A stretch of DNA of 64,000 nucleotides. It comes from Paenibacillus planticolens (GTDB lineage: Bacteria; Bacillota; Bacilli; Paenibacillales; NBRC-103111). Below the pieces are notes generated by a model, which had not been told where the DNA came from, ran no database searches, and saw only the letters and a program-made list of their open reading frames with translations. This document shows, piece after piece, positions 1 through 7,963 of this stretch. Both the position numbers and the translations under genes were made by a program. Within the stretch, counting starts at the first letter, position 1. Each line of letters opens with the position of its first letter. The stretch lies in NCBI RefSeq assembly GCF_013141725.1, contig NZ_WHNZ01000007.1:186001-250000 (forward strand), in the 5' to 3' direction.

Positions 1-170
1 ACACCAGGAGCGCTAATGGATATAGGTCGTTCATTCAATATCCCATGTATACTTCCTGTCGTAATGAAAATCAGCGTATACCGTTCAGGGTAAGGAAGAA
101 TACTGAAATCCTCCATTGCGCCAAATTCGATGTTCACCGTACGTTCTTTGTGTCGGTCCACTTGCGGCAT
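1..170 (-). CDS. AraC-like regulator, N-terminal fragment (runs off window)
   Basis: The first 170 bases encode, on the minus strand, an open frame of 56 residues starting at the ATG at 168-170 and running off the window. The predicted N-terminus (MPQVDRHKERTVNIEFGAME, then a beta-rich stretch ending near SISAPGV) resembles the cupin-like sensor half of AraC-family regulators. No DNA-binding part is visible because the gene is cut by the window edge. It diverges from the epoxide hydrolase at 293, sharing a 122-base intergenic region, so it may regulate that gene. The family call is tentative. Confidence 0.5.
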   Translation of the reverse strand, partial: MPQVDRHKERTVNIEFGAMEDFSILPYPERYTLIFITTGSIHGILNERPISISAPG

Positions 171-292
171 TTATACTCACCTATCAAATAGTATAGTCAG
201 TTGCTTCACTTATAACAGTGTAGCATACAAGTACAAAGGTTATTATTAAATTGTGAATCAACTTAGTAAAAGATTTAAGGGAGGAAAACAAT

Positions 293-1447
293 ATGGCTGT
301 TGAACGTTTTCAAATCCAGATATCCGATGAAGTGCTTGACGATCTACAATACAGACTGAATCACGTCCGCTGGCCGGATCAAGTAGAAGGCGCCGCTTGG
401 GAACAAGGCACTGAGTTAAGTTATTTACAGTCGCTCGTTGCCTATTGGCGAGACCATTTTGATTGGCGTGTTCAAGAAGCGAAACTAAACCGCTTTTCTC
501 AATTTCGCAGTAATATTGATGGGATAGATATTCACTTCGTGCATGAACGCGGTAAAGGACCCAATCCGCTGCCCATCATCCTTACCCACGGATGGCCGGA
601 CAGTTACCTGCGTTACCAGAAGATGATCCCGTTTCTTACTGATCCCGCTGCATATGGTGGTGACCCTGAAGATGCTTTTGATGTCGTTGTCCCTTCACTG
701 CCAGGGTTTGGTTTCTCTAGCCATCCTAATCGTCGTGGCATGAACAATTATCATGTCTCCGAAATGTGGGCTAAACTAATGACACAAGAACTCGGCTATA
801 CCAAATTCGCTGCTGCAGGCGGGGATATGGGCTCCGGTGTTACCAGATATCTTGCGGCGAACCATCCTGAGCTGCTTGTCGGAATCCACTTAACCGATAT
901 CGGAATCATTAGAGATCTAGTGAATGCACAAGATCCGTCAGGGCTCTCAGAAGCAGAACTGCAATATAAGAAGAAGGCTCAGGAATGGCTTGCCCTTGAA
1001 GCTGGCTATATATCCATTCAATCGACAAAACCCCAAACTCTTGCTTACGGACTATCCGACTCGCCAACAGGTCTGGCTGGTTGGATGATTGACAAATTCC
1101 GTGCATGGAGCGATTGTAACGGGGACCTGCGGCAACGATTCAGCGAGGATGAACTGCTCACGCATATTATGATCTATTGGGTTACAAATACAATAGGATC
1201 CACAACTCGCATGTATTATGAGAATTCGCGTTCTTTGCCGCCTCTTGGCCGCATTGAGGTACCGACAGCTGTCGCTCTTTTCCCGGCAGATATATTATTG
1301 CCGCCCAAGGAATGGGCTGTACGCAATCTTAATATAACTCGCTGGAATGCAATGCCCCGCGGTGGCCATTTTACTGCTCTGGAAGAGCCGGAATCGCTGG
1401 CTAAGGACATTCGCGAATTTTACAGACCTTTTAGAACGATGAAGTAA
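293..1447 (+). CDS. Epoxide hydrolase, EHN-type alpha/beta hydrolase
   Basis: A 384-residue protein with the N-terminal epoxide hydrolase (EHN) domain at about residues 4-110, followed by an alpha/beta hydrolase core. Visible motifs are the oxyanion-hole HGWPDS at 99-104, the nucleophile D178 in GGDMG, and a C-terminal catalytic H359 in GGHF. Enzymes of this family open epoxides to diols through an aspartyl ester intermediate. Length fits the bacterial, juvenile-hormone-epoxide-hydrolase-like group. There is no signal peptide, so it is probably cytoplasmic. The start is supported by GGGAGG seven bases upstream of the ATG. The substrate cannot be told from sequence. Confidence 0.9.
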   Translation: MAVERFQIQISDEVLDDLQYRLNHVRWPDQVEGAAWEQGTELSYLQSLVAYWRDHFDWRVQEAKLNRFSQFRSNIDGIDIHFVHERGKGPNPLPIILTHGWPDSYLRYQKMIPFLTDPAAYGGDPEDAFDVVVPSLPGFGFSSHPNRRGMNNYHVSEMWAKLMTQELGYTKFAAAGGDMGSGVTRYLAANHPELLVGIHLTDIGIIRDLVNAQDPSGLSEAELQYKKKAQEWLALEAGYISIQSTKPQTLAYGLSDSPTGLAGWMIDKFRAWSDCNGDLRQRFSEDELLTHIMIYWVTNTIGSTTRMYYENSRSLPPLGRIEVPTAVALFPADILLPPKEWAVRNLNITRWNAMPRGGHFTALEEPESLAKDIREFYRPFRTMK

Positions 1448-1475
1448 AAAGATACAATATGTATGTTTCCACGAT

Positions 1476-1510
1476 AAAAACAAGGAGCCTATCACTATGA
1501 TAAGCTCCTT
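1476..1510 (-). terminator. Intrinsic terminator between convergent genes
   Basis: A 13-bp stem with one mismatch (1482-1494 with 1498-1510) and a three-base loop. On the minus strand the stem is followed by GTTTTTA, so it ends the SRPBCC transcript. It may also act on the plus strand, ending the epoxide hydrolase transcript. Confidence 0.8.
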
Positions 1511-1530
1511 AATTACTTACGCAGAAAAAA

Positions 1531-1980
1531 TTAATTATTCGCCATCATACATTTGTCGAGCTGTTCAAGTACAAATGGCCAAGCTTGTTCGTGCCGGCTC
1601 TTCGATTCCTCATCTGGAAACCCCGCATGCGTCAGACATAATCGTGTTTCCGTATCAATAGGTTCAAGTTCAACCGTAACAACCGTTTCAGCTCCCTTGG
1701 TTCCCCCATCCCCCGTTACCCATGTGATTTCGACCAGGCGGTTTTCCTCAAGCTTCAAAAATCGTCCGTAATGCGGATGGCGATTTCCCTCGAATTCTGT
1801 GTAAAAGAAAAAGGCCGTGTTGACTTCTCCCTGCATGATCACGCTCCCAGGTGCCGCAAACCAGAGGTCGAATTGCTTTGTCCATGCTCTGAAAATGACA
1901 TCGGCCGATGCATTCATCTTGCGCTCGACCGTTAGATTATGCGGTCTTGATGAGTGGTCAGGTACATTTAAGTTATTCAT
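1531..1980 (-). CDS. SRPBCC / AHSA1-like domain protein
   Basis: A 149-residue soluble protein with the START/Bet v1-like fold of the AHSA1 (activator of Hsp90 ATPase homologue 1) family. The pattern is an N-terminal [17 protein letters not shown] segment, a central run of alternating beta strands, and a C-terminal amphipathic helix ([16 protein letters not shown]). Small proteins of this type bind hydrophobic ligands, but individual functions are mostly unknown. I placed the start at ATG 1978-1980, preceded by GGAGG with eight bases of spacing; an in-frame start 15 bases further upstream lacks such a site. It lies 46 bases downstream of the RCC1-repeat gene on the same strand. Confidence 0.8.
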   Translation of the reverse strand: MNNLNVPDHSSRPHNLTVERKMNASADVIFRAWTKQFDLWFAAPGSVIMQGEVNTAFFFYTEFEGNRHPHYGRFLKLEENRLVEITWVTGDGGTKGAETVVTVELEPIDTETRLCLTHAGFPDEESKSRHEQAWPFVLEQLDKCMMANN

Positions 1981-2026
1981 AATAATTTCCTCCATTTTCG
2001 TTTTAAGTCAGATGATATATTTAAAA

Positions 2027-2923
2027 CTAATTGCCGGGCAATTGAATGCCTCGCCAGTCGCTTACATCGCATTGGCCATATTCATTATCGCCAACAGCAA
2101 TCACCGTGCCGTCCGCTTTGAGGCCGAGAGTATGAGCACAACCCGCTGTTACCGCCACTATATCGCACCAGCCGCTTACATTGCATTGGCCATGCTTATT
2201 CCAACCCACAGCCTCCACAGTTCCGTCCGATTTAAGGCCGATTGTATGACTACTACCCGCCACTATTGCCACTAAATCGCGCCAGCCGCTTACCTCACAT
2301 TGGTCATACTTATTCCAACCCACAGCCGCAACCGTTCCGTCCGATTTAAGACCGACGGTATGAAGGTACCCCGCGGCTACCGCCACAATATCACGCCAGC
2401 CGCTTACATTACATTGCCCATACCGATTATTACCCGCAATCGTCACCGTTCCGTCCGATTTAAGTCCGACGGTATGCCAGTCACCCGCCGCTATCGCCAC
2501 TATATCACGCCAGCCGCTTACATCGCATTGGCCTTCATTATTTCGCCCCGCTGCCACCACCGTGCCATCCGATGTAAGCCCAACGGTTCGACGCCACCCC
2601 GCTGCTACCGCTACTATAGCTCGCCAGTCGTTTACATTGCATTGGCCATGCATATTCCAACCCACGGCCGCCACCGTTCCGTCCGATTTAAGACCGATTG
2701 TATGAGCATTCCCCGTGTTCGTCGCCATATGAACATTACCAGCCGCAACCGCCACAATATCGCACCAGCCGCTTACATCGCATTGGCCATATTTATTATC
2801 GCCCACAGCCGTCGCCGTTCCGTCCGATTTAAGAGCAACGGTATGACGACGACCCGCCGCTATGGTATCTTTTGGCCACCGTTTCACCTTTAACGCCGCT
2901 TCGATCGGTGAATTGTAATTCAT
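2027..2923 (-). CDS. RCC1-like repeat protein
   Basis: A 298-residue protein made almost wholly of about seven repeats of roughly 38 residues, each built on H-T-x-G-L-K-S-D-G-T-V-x-A-V-G followed by GQC-x-V-S-G-W and a hydrophobic VAVAAG strand. This is the signature of RCC1/BLIP-II-type seven-bladed propellers. The second repeat carries an insertion (about residues 63-73). There is no signal peptide and no accessory domain, so its partner is unknown; in other bacteria such propellers bind proteins. The start follows GGAGGTAAAAC. The DNA repeats are similar enough to recombine. Confidence 0.85.
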   Translation of the reverse strand: MNYNSPIEAALKVKRWPKDTIAAGRRHTVALKSDGTATAVGDNKYGQCDVSGWCDIVAVAAGNVHMATNTGNAHTIGLKSDGTVAAVGWNMHGQCNVNDWRAIVAVAAGWRRTVGLTSDGTVVAAGRNNEGQCDVSGWRDIVAIAAGDWHTVGLKSDGTVTIAGNNRYGQCNVSGWRDIVAVAAGYLHTVGLKSDGTVAAVGWNKYDQCEVSGWRDLVAIVAGSSHTIGLKSDGTVEAVGWNKHGQCNVSGWCDIVAVTAGCAHTLGLKADGTVIAVGDNEYGQCDVSDWRGIQLPGN

Positions 2924-3038
2924 GTTTTACCTCCTTGAAAACGAGACCTATCGGTTCACCGATTAAGCAAGATTAGTTCAACCGATTCATCTTGAGGTAC
3001 AGATGTGATCCATAAATCCAGATATATAAGTAACTAAG

Positions 3039-3287
3039 TTATTTTTTTCTATTTATTAATAATTTAATTAACCCACGAACGCCTAAAAAGGTAAAAATTA
3101 AACCCGGGATCAATAAAAGCAATGATATGGATATTGAATCTGGGTAGAGAATGGGTGAAAACGTCCCCCCTGATCTAGAGCCAAGTGTTATTTCCCCAAT
3201 TAACAATCCCTTTAAGCCCTTGTATGAATGATATATTCCCATTCCTATGAAAACAAAATACTTTAAATATTTTGAATCCAAATCCAT
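3039..3287 (-). CDS. Small membrane protein, unknown function
   Basis: An 82-residue protein with two predicted membrane segments: a first hydrophobic stretch near residues 10-35 (YFVFIGMGIYHSYKGLKGLL) and a stronger one near 53-75 (ISLLLLIPGLIFTFLGVRGL), ending in a basic tail NRKK. I chose ATG 3285-3287 because GGGAG lies eight bases upstream. No family is recognised. It stands between the RCC1 gene and a methyltransferase, with no evident functional link to either. Confidence 0.55.
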   Translation of the reverse strand: MDLDSKYLKYFVFIGMGIYHSYKGLKGLLIGEITLGSRSGGTFSPILYPDSISISLLLLIPGLIFTFLGVRGLIKLLINRKK

Positions 3288-3339
3288 TATATGCACTCCC
3301 TGCTTTCAACAAACGTGCGGCGATCTGATCCCGTTTTTG

Positions 3340-3362
3340 AACTAACGTCTGCCGTTAGCGTA
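3340..3362. repeat. Short dyad repeat (CTAACG...CGTTAG)
   Basis: An inverted repeat, CTAACG, five bases, CGTTAG, downstream of the methyltransferase gene. Near-copies occur at 5166-5186 and 7943-7963, and half copies near 8583, 13000, 13252 and 14280. All lie at or near 3' ends of minus-strand genes. See the separate finding. Confidence 0.6.
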
Positions 3363-3370
3363 ACAACCCA

Positions 3371-4120
3371 TTATTTCCTTGCCACAATCATAAAGCGTTT
3401 AGTATTGGTCTTGATACCCTTCTCCGTTAAATTTGACTCAATAAACTTTTGAAGTATTTCGAAATCATGATCAGTTTGCTCGAAGTTAGGAATAACAGGG
3501 GTGTATTTCAAAAAGAAGACCAAATCCTCGTAAGTTTGGAAATACTGCGTTGCATCATATTCAAAGGACTGAATATCGGTAAAACCAGCGTCTGCTAGCT
3601 CTGTAAGGTATTTATCTTTTAATATCCCTTCATCAGTGCCAAAACCCTGTCCTCTGCCGAACGCTTGTTTAATGTTTAATTTGTCATTTTCGCTTACCTG
3701 TTGAGTTAAGAATATACCATCATTAGCTAACACTTTTGAGACTTCAGTTGCATAAAACTCACTGTGCCGACAGGACACAACATTAAATAAGAACATAGGA
3801 AAGATAATATTTTCAGCTTCCATTTGTAAGAAACGAATATTTGTTTTACGTGATTTTTTTAAGTTTTCAGTAGCGGACTGAATCATTCCTTCTGAATGAT
3901 CAATGCCAATAAGAAGCAAAGCAGCATCGGCCATAGATATTAAGGCTTCCCCACCACCCGTACCAATATCAAGCAATAGATCGGATTTATTACATCTTTG
4001 AGTAACTTCATCAAGAAAATTCCATTGTTCTCCTTCAGAAGTAGTTCTTAATTTACTAAAGTCCCAACCGTTGAATTTTCCAACCTTGTCGTAAAAATCC
4101 TTGTACTCATACCTGTTCAT
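3371..4120 (-). CDS. Class I SAM-dependent methyltransferase
   Basis: A 249-residue protein with motif I of the Rossmann-like methyltransferase fold, DIGTGGG at 51-57, followed by an acidic strand end (GIDHSEGM) that would bind the SAM ribose. Downstream, NIRFLQMEAENI fits motif II/III. The closest resemblance is to UbiE/small-molecule methyltransferases often annotated only as class I. The substrate is unknown. Its ATG overlaps the stop of a 48-codon upstream frame (ATGA), and the ribosome binding site GGAGG lies inside that frame. No regulation is evident. Confidence 0.85.
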   Translation of the reverse strand: MNRYEYKDFYDKVGKFNGWDFSKLRTTSEGEQWNFLDEVTQRCNKSDLLLDIGTGGGEALISMADAALLLIGIDHSEGMIQSATENLKKSRKTNIRFLQMEAENIIFPMFLFNVVSCRHSEFYATEVSKVLANDGIFLTQQVSENDKLNIKQAFGRGQGFGTDEGILKDKYLTELADAGFTDIQSFEYDATQYFQTYEDLVFFLKYTPVIPNFEQTDHDFEILQKFIESNLTEKGIKTNTKRFMIVARK

Positions 4121-4263
4121 ACTATGTCCTCCATCTTTAAATGAGATAATAAAAAGCCAAGAGCTGGCTGTGCATGAATAAGAGCAAACGAAAATTCATT
4201 TGTTCCGTCAATCAAGCAATACGAGTGTCCTTGGCTTAAATATTTTGGATAACAACCCGACAC
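4117..4263 (-). CDS. Short open frame coupled to methyltransferase, doubtful
   Basis: A 48-codon open frame starting at GTG and ending in an ATGA overlap with the methyltransferase start. The translation (VSGCYPKYLSQGHSYCLIDG and onward) looks protein-like but matches no family I know. No good ribosome binding site precedes it, so it may be the 3' remnant of a lost gene. The rest of the 397-base gap (4264-4517) holds only the terminator of the next gene and nothing else I can name. Confidence 0.25.
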   Translation of the reverse strand: MSGCYPKYLSQGHSYCLIDGTNEFSFALIHAQPALGFLLSHLKMEDIV

Positions 4264-4472
4264 CGTTCAATGTTTTAGTTTCATGAGACCAAAAGGACGG
4301 AATATCCCCTTTGGCAGCTGGTACGCGTTTTACCCAGCCCGTAAACTAGTTACTTCGAACGATACGGAATGACATCCAGTTCACCTCATTTTGGAAGATA
4401 ATTCAATTTTAAATGTTGATTGCTCTACATTCAAGCATGTATTCAACGTAACTCCCGTTACTTTAATAAACA

Positions 4473-4503
4473 AAAGAGGAGCTGCCACGAAGCAAGCCCC
4501 TCA
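4473..4503 (-). terminator. Intrinsic terminator of GNAT gene
   Basis: On the minus strand, a GAGGGGCTTGC arm pairs with GGCAGCTCCTC (with wobble pairs and a bulge) and is followed by TTTTG. It lies directly downstream of the acetyltransferase stop. Confidence 0.65.
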
Positions 4504-4517
4504 ACTTTTGTTCCGCT

Positions 4518-5042
4518 TTAGCGCAATTCCCAACGTTCTCTTAGCAAGAAAAAATATATCAACTGATCTCTTAATTCTGTTTCTCTTTCAAAATTAAGTT
4601 TTTGAAGTAAAGTTATTGATCTGTCGTTATCTTGCTCAACAGTAGCTTCGATTTTGTCTAAGCGCATCTGTTTGAACCCAAAATCTATCACAGGCTTCAA
4701 TGCTTCTTGCATAATCCCTTTTCCCCAATATCCTCTTGCTAAATCAAATCCGATTTCAGATCTAGGTTGTTCTCCCTGAATCCAGCAATGGAAGCCACAA
4801 GTTCCAATAAGTTCAGCATCACTCTTGCTAACAATCCCCCAGCGGCAACCGGTATCTTCTATGTGAAATCTTATGATTTCTTCAGCTTCATCTCTATCTT
4901 TACATGGGCTTATATCCATAAATCTTGTAACATTCTCATCTGAAAAATGCTTAAATACAGCTTCTGTATCATCCAAAGTCAGAATCGTGAGTTTCAGCCT
5001 ATCAGTATCTAATTCAGGAAATTTAAGGTTTGAGTTAATCAA
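4518..5042 (-). CDS. GNAT N-acetyltransferase (RimJ/RimL type)
   Basis: A 174-residue acetyltransferase with the GNAT layout of the RimJ/RimL branch: TDRLKLTILTLDDTEAVFKH at the N-terminus, the core strand GTCGFHCWIQ, then EIGFDLARGYWGKGIMQEAL carrying the acetyl-CoA pyrophosphate-binding loop (RGYWGKG), and a C-terminal KIEATVEQDN helix. Such enzymes acetylate protein N-termini or small amines. The start is TTG at 5042 with GGAGG nine bases upstream. It is related in type, but not closely in sequence, to the GNAT at 7958. The acceptor is unknown. Confidence 0.88.
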   Translation of the reverse strand: MINSNLKFPELDTDRLKLTILTLDDTEAVFKHFSDENVTRFMDISPCKDRDEAEEIIRFHIEDTGCRWGIVSKSDAELIGTCGFHCWIQGEQPRSEIGFDLARGYWGKGIMQEALKPVIDFGFKQMRLDKIEATVEQDNDRSITLLQKLNFERETELRDQLIYFFLLRERWELR

Positions 5043-5165
5043 TTCTTACGGCCTCCATTAACGTGGATTTCGTCACATCAAGATAATCCTATATATTGGA
5101 GCTAATCATTACTTCAACGGACAAAGGTAGCCGATCGTGTACCGGCTACAGTCATGTTGTGATTG

Positions 5166-5186
5166 AACTAACGTTTCACGTTAGCG
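5166..5186. repeat. Short dyad repeat overlapping a stop codon
   Basis: CTAACG, a short loop (TTTCA), CGTTAG. On the minus strand the distal CGTTAG supplies the last sense codon and the TAG stop of the small membrane protein at 5168-5437. The segment GTTTCACGTTAGC is identical in 14279-14291. Confidence 0.6.
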
Positions 5187-5437
5187 TAATCGAACAATTT
5201 TCTCTTAAACAATGCAACGCCAATTATTATGATTCCAATTAATAGGAATATCGGTGCAAAAATGTTATCACTGAATGCTGGCATTCTAGGGTCTGGCACG
5301 ACTCCTGACATTCGTCCCGCATAAAAACCTGCCAATGTGATATTGCCAGCAATATAAACTGTAGCTCGTTCTATCGTATAGATAAGTCCTGATACTATTA
5401 TAAAAAGTGCTCCAATCACATTAATTCGTTCCCTCAC
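5168..5437 (-). CDS. Small two-TM membrane protein, unknown function
   Basis: An 89-residue protein with two membrane segments, about residues 5-33 (VIGALFIIVSGLIYTIERA) and 62-80 (IFAPIFLLIGIIIIGVALF), joined by a loop with PDPRMP, and a basic C-terminus. The start is GTG at 5437, seven bases after GGGGGAGG. I do not recognise the family. Its last two codons lie within the CTAACG/CGTTAG dyad, so the C-terminus may have been reset by insertion of that repeat. Confidence 0.6.
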   Translation of the reverse strand: MRERINVIGALFIIVSGLIYTIERATVYIAGNITLAGFYAGRMSGVVPDPRMPAFSDNIFAPIFLLIGIIIIGVALFKRKLFDYANVKR

Positions 5438-5522
5438 ATTTTATCCTCCCCCATCTATTTTTCGTTACAAATCCGACACCAATATATTACCACATATTGG
5501 AACTATCCTGCCCAATACCTTA

Positions 5523-5563
5523 ATGAGGCTGCCCGACCGATCTCCCCCTTCCGGCAGCCTCAT
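5523..5563 (-). terminator. Dyad/terminator of the GAGGCTGCC family
   Basis: A perfect 11-bp stem (ATGAGGCTGCC, 5523-5533, with GGCAGCCTCAT, 5553-5563) around a 19-base loop. The same stem recurs at 12946-12987 and, degenerate, at 55659-55687. Here it sits about 80 bases upstream of the small membrane gene on the minus strand, in a gap before the sigma factor gene. Confidence 0.5.
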
Positions 5564-5699
5564 AACTTCTCTATACATAAACTTCAAGCACGCCGTTTCG
5601 GTTTTTATTATTATGACGTTCTTTTTATTTCAGCGGATCGAACCTTTTTTATCTTTTTGGGATATATACAGTAGTAGAATTCTGAGGGGGTGATATGAA

Positions 5700-6220
5700 T
5701 TGAACATTTCTCGGGAAGAGGCGGAAAAGATATTTGAGGAACAGTCCGCGTACGTGTACAGATTGGCTTTATTCCTAACCAAATCCAGAACCTTGTCAGA
5801 AGATATAATGCAGGATACCTTTATTCAAGTTTTTCAGGTGTATCCCCAATATGATTCTACAAGACCGATACAACCTTGGATTTACAAAATTACACTAAAT
5901 ACGGTTAGAAAGACACTTCGCAAACGACATTGGACGACCTTATGGAACAGGCAACATAAGAATGAATCCTTGGAAGAGATATCGTAAAAGATGAGGTCAA
6001 CGAACAATTATGGGACGAGGTTTCTTCCTTATCTTTTAAAAGTAGAGAAGTTATTTACCTCCATTATTATCTTGATTTGAAATTCACAGAGATAGCAGAA
6101 ATCCTAAATATACCAATTGGCACTTGTAAATCCAGGTTAAATACTGCTTTAAAGTCATTAAGAAAGAAAATTCCGGAATGTGAGTACACAATGAAACCAT
6201 CTAGCAGATTTGGAGGTTAA
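5700..6220 (+). pseudogene. ECF sigma factor, frameshifted
   Basis: Two frames together encode an ECF sigma-70 factor. The first (5700-5987) has region 2 (YVYRLALFLTKSRTLSEDIM through WIYKITLNTVRKTLRK). The second, shifted by -1 near 5978-5985, has region 4 (SREVIYLHYYLDLKFTEIAE, then IGTCKSRLNTALKSLRKK) and stops at 6220. One base seems to be missing. The start is TTG 5700 after GAGGGGG; an ATG at 5695 hits a stop at once. GAACCTTTTTT at 5640-5650 resembles an ECF -35 element, which would suggest autoregulation. The next gene encodes the matching anti-sigma protein. Either a real inactivation or a sequence error. Confidence 0.8.
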
Positions 6221-6227
6221 TCGTCAT

Positions 6228-7610
6228 ATGGATGAACTTAATTCTACTATTAAAAGAACTCTGAACAAAAAACTAGATCATGAGTTTCCATCTACATCTT
6301 TTAACCGAATATGGGAGCGATCATTTACAAAACAGCCAATGCTGATTCGAAAAGCAGTTCAAAGTAAGCTTAAATATGGTTTTTTGATTACGGCTGTTAG
6401 TTTCTTATTGTTTGTAGTTTTACTTATTCCGACCCCTATGATACCGATTACGGCTCAATCTCCTATTTTCAAATCCGTCTTCCAAATGATTGGTTTTTTC
6501 AGTGAAAAACATCCTGATCTGGGAGGTGTGACATCTGAAGTTCAGCAATCGGTTAAGGACAGTAATGTCAAGATTACAATCTCTGAGGTATACTACGACG
6601 GCTATGATCTAACTGCCAGCTATACAATGGAAACAGACCAAAGCGTCAAAAGCGTTATGACCCCCTACGATATTGAATTCATTATTAATGATCGAAGAAT
6701 TCCAGCAATCGCAGGATATGGGAAGCTGATTAATGATCATCAATATGCCGGAGTTATTCAAACCTATGCGAATGATCAATTATTGAAAGGACTGTCGGAA
6801 CAGAATGAAATGAACATTACGATCGGTAAAGTTGGTTATACGCTAGCGAACGGAGACATAGTCAACAAAGAAGGAAAATGGTTTTTCTCATTTAACAGTA
6901 ATATAGGGTTGTTCAAAGAAGGAATTCATACGCTAGATCTAATGAAAACTGTTCGCCAGAAGCATGTGCAATTCACATTACAGAAAGTAAATTATTCAGA
7001 TTCGTTCATTGATTTTATCGGTGAAACAAGTGTTGACATGGAGGGAAATGAACATTTGGAGAACTATATCGACATGGAAGTCACTGATGAAAACGGACGC
7101 TCCCTTGAGCTAATCAATAGTGGTACGAAATACGCCAGAAAGGAAGGACAAACAACCATATACAAATGGAAAATATCCTCAAGAGTCACCGGCAAAATAC
7201 CAAACTCATTGACGATTCGTCCATATTCGCTTCCTTTCGATCCTCCACGAAAAACAACGGTAGTGCCGATGGATCATACCCCGACACAAGAAAGTCCATT
7301 CGTTGTCCAGCGTGGGAATCTTAGCAGCTTGGAGTTGACTGGCATTTCGTTTCTATCTGATAAAACCCTTGTTTATTATCGAACTCTGGGTGAACAGCGA
7401 TCTGATCACGATAATGCTGCATTTCGATTACTTGCGGAAAATGGGAAAGAATTGGAAATGGTAGGTGAACGTACCATCGAGTCTGGAAATGACATGTTTG
7501 TTCGGGAGTTCCCACCCTTAGAACCGAAACAAAAGCTCAGCATAATTGCACAAGATCTGGTACCGAGAACTTATTTAAAGGATCTTGAAATGTCAATTCC
7601 TCTCCCGTAG
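6228..7610 (+). CDS. DUF4179 membrane protein, likely anti-sigma factor
   Basis: A 460-residue protein with a short cytoplasmic N-terminus (about 1-47), one membrane helix (about 49-72, FLITAVSFLLFVVLLIPTPM), and a large extracellular part with DUF4179 (SDSNVKITI/EVYYDGYDLTASYTM region) and a C-terminal DUF5643-like beta domain. In Bacillota this architecture commonly sits directly after an ECF sigma gene and is taken to hold the sigma factor at the membrane. Here it begins eight bases after the region-4 frame. I chose ATG 6228 over an in-frame TTG at 6210 because GGAGG lies at 6212-6216. Its signal is unknown. Confidence 0.82.
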   Translation: MDELNSTIKRTLNKKLDHEFPSTSFNRIWERSFTKQPMLIRKAVQSKLKYGFLITAVSFLLFVVLLIPTPMIPITAQSPIFKSVFQMIGFFSEKHPDLGGVTSEVQQSVKDSNVKITISEVYYDGYDLTASYTMETDQSVKSVMTPYDIEFIINDRRIPAIAGYGKLINDHQYAGVIQTYANDQLLKGLSEQNEMNITIGKVGYTLANGDIVNKEGKWFFSFNSNIGLFKEGIHTLDLMKTVRQKHVQFTLQKVNYSDSFIDFIGETSVDMEGNEHLENYIDMEVTDENGRSLELINSGTKYARKEGQTTIYKWKISSRVTGKIPNSLTIRPYSLPFDPPRKTTVVPMDHTPTQESPFVVQRGNLSSLELTGISFLSDKTLVYYRTLGEQRSDHDNAAFRLLAENGKELEMVGERTIESGNDMFVREFPPLEPKQKLSIIAQDLVPRTYLKDLEMSIPLP

Positions 7611-7882
7611 TCGTTGCTTGCATTGCCCCTTCGATCGACTATGAGTGTACTGAATCAGCATTAGGTTCTTTGGAAAAAGTTAAAAGGGTGGTTAAACTTC
7701 AAGGTTTTGTAAATGCAGAGCCAACATTTGAAGAGCATCACAAGGTGTTGAATGGTTGTTCTGATTTAATGTTGGACGTTTTCGGCGAAAAAGGTATTCA
7801 TGCTCGTTCTGTCTTTGGTGCTGTATCGGTAAGAGACAATCTTCCGATTATCGTTGATTCCATTTTTGAGGCTGAAGAATAG
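7610..7882 (+). pseudogene. RidA/YjgF-family C-terminal fragment
   Basis: An open frame directly abutting the anti-sigma stop whose translation from about 7655 (LGSLEKVKRVVKLQGFV, then KVLNGCSDLMLDVFGEKG and HARSVFGAVSV) matches the C-terminal half of RidA-family proteins of about 150 residues. The N-terminal half is absent, and no start codon with a ribosome binding site is seen other than a weak TTG at 7670. The preceding residues (CIAPSIDYECTESA) look like a decayed version of the central helix. I read it as a remnant joined to the anti-sigma gene by deletion. Confidence 0.65.
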
Positions 7883-7904
7883 AAAGAGATCTGCCCGGTA
7901 ATTG

Positions 7905-7932
7905 AAAAGGCCGCCGTTCTTGCTGGCGGCCT
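7905..7932 (-). terminator. Intrinsic terminator of second GNAT gene
   Basis: AGGCCGCC (7908-7915) pairs with GGCGGCCT (7925-7932) around a nine-base loop. On the minus strand it is followed by TTTTC, so it ends the GNAT transcript from 8497. Confidence 0.7.
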
Positions 7933-7942
7933 GGTGTCATCA

Positions 7943-7963
7943 TACTAACGCTTCTCGTTAGCG
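7943..7963. repeat. Short dyad repeat overlapping GNAT stop
   Basis: CTAACG, five bases, CGTTAG, then CGG. On the minus strand the GNAT stop codon TAA lies within this dyad (CGCTAACG), as in the copy at 5166. Confidence 0.55.

Noticed and set aside
1817..2893. Plus-strand frames opposite the RCC1 gene (152 and 197 codons)
   Set aside because: They are shadows of the repeated minus-strand gene, with the same period and a histidine/arginine-rich composition typical of antisense reading.
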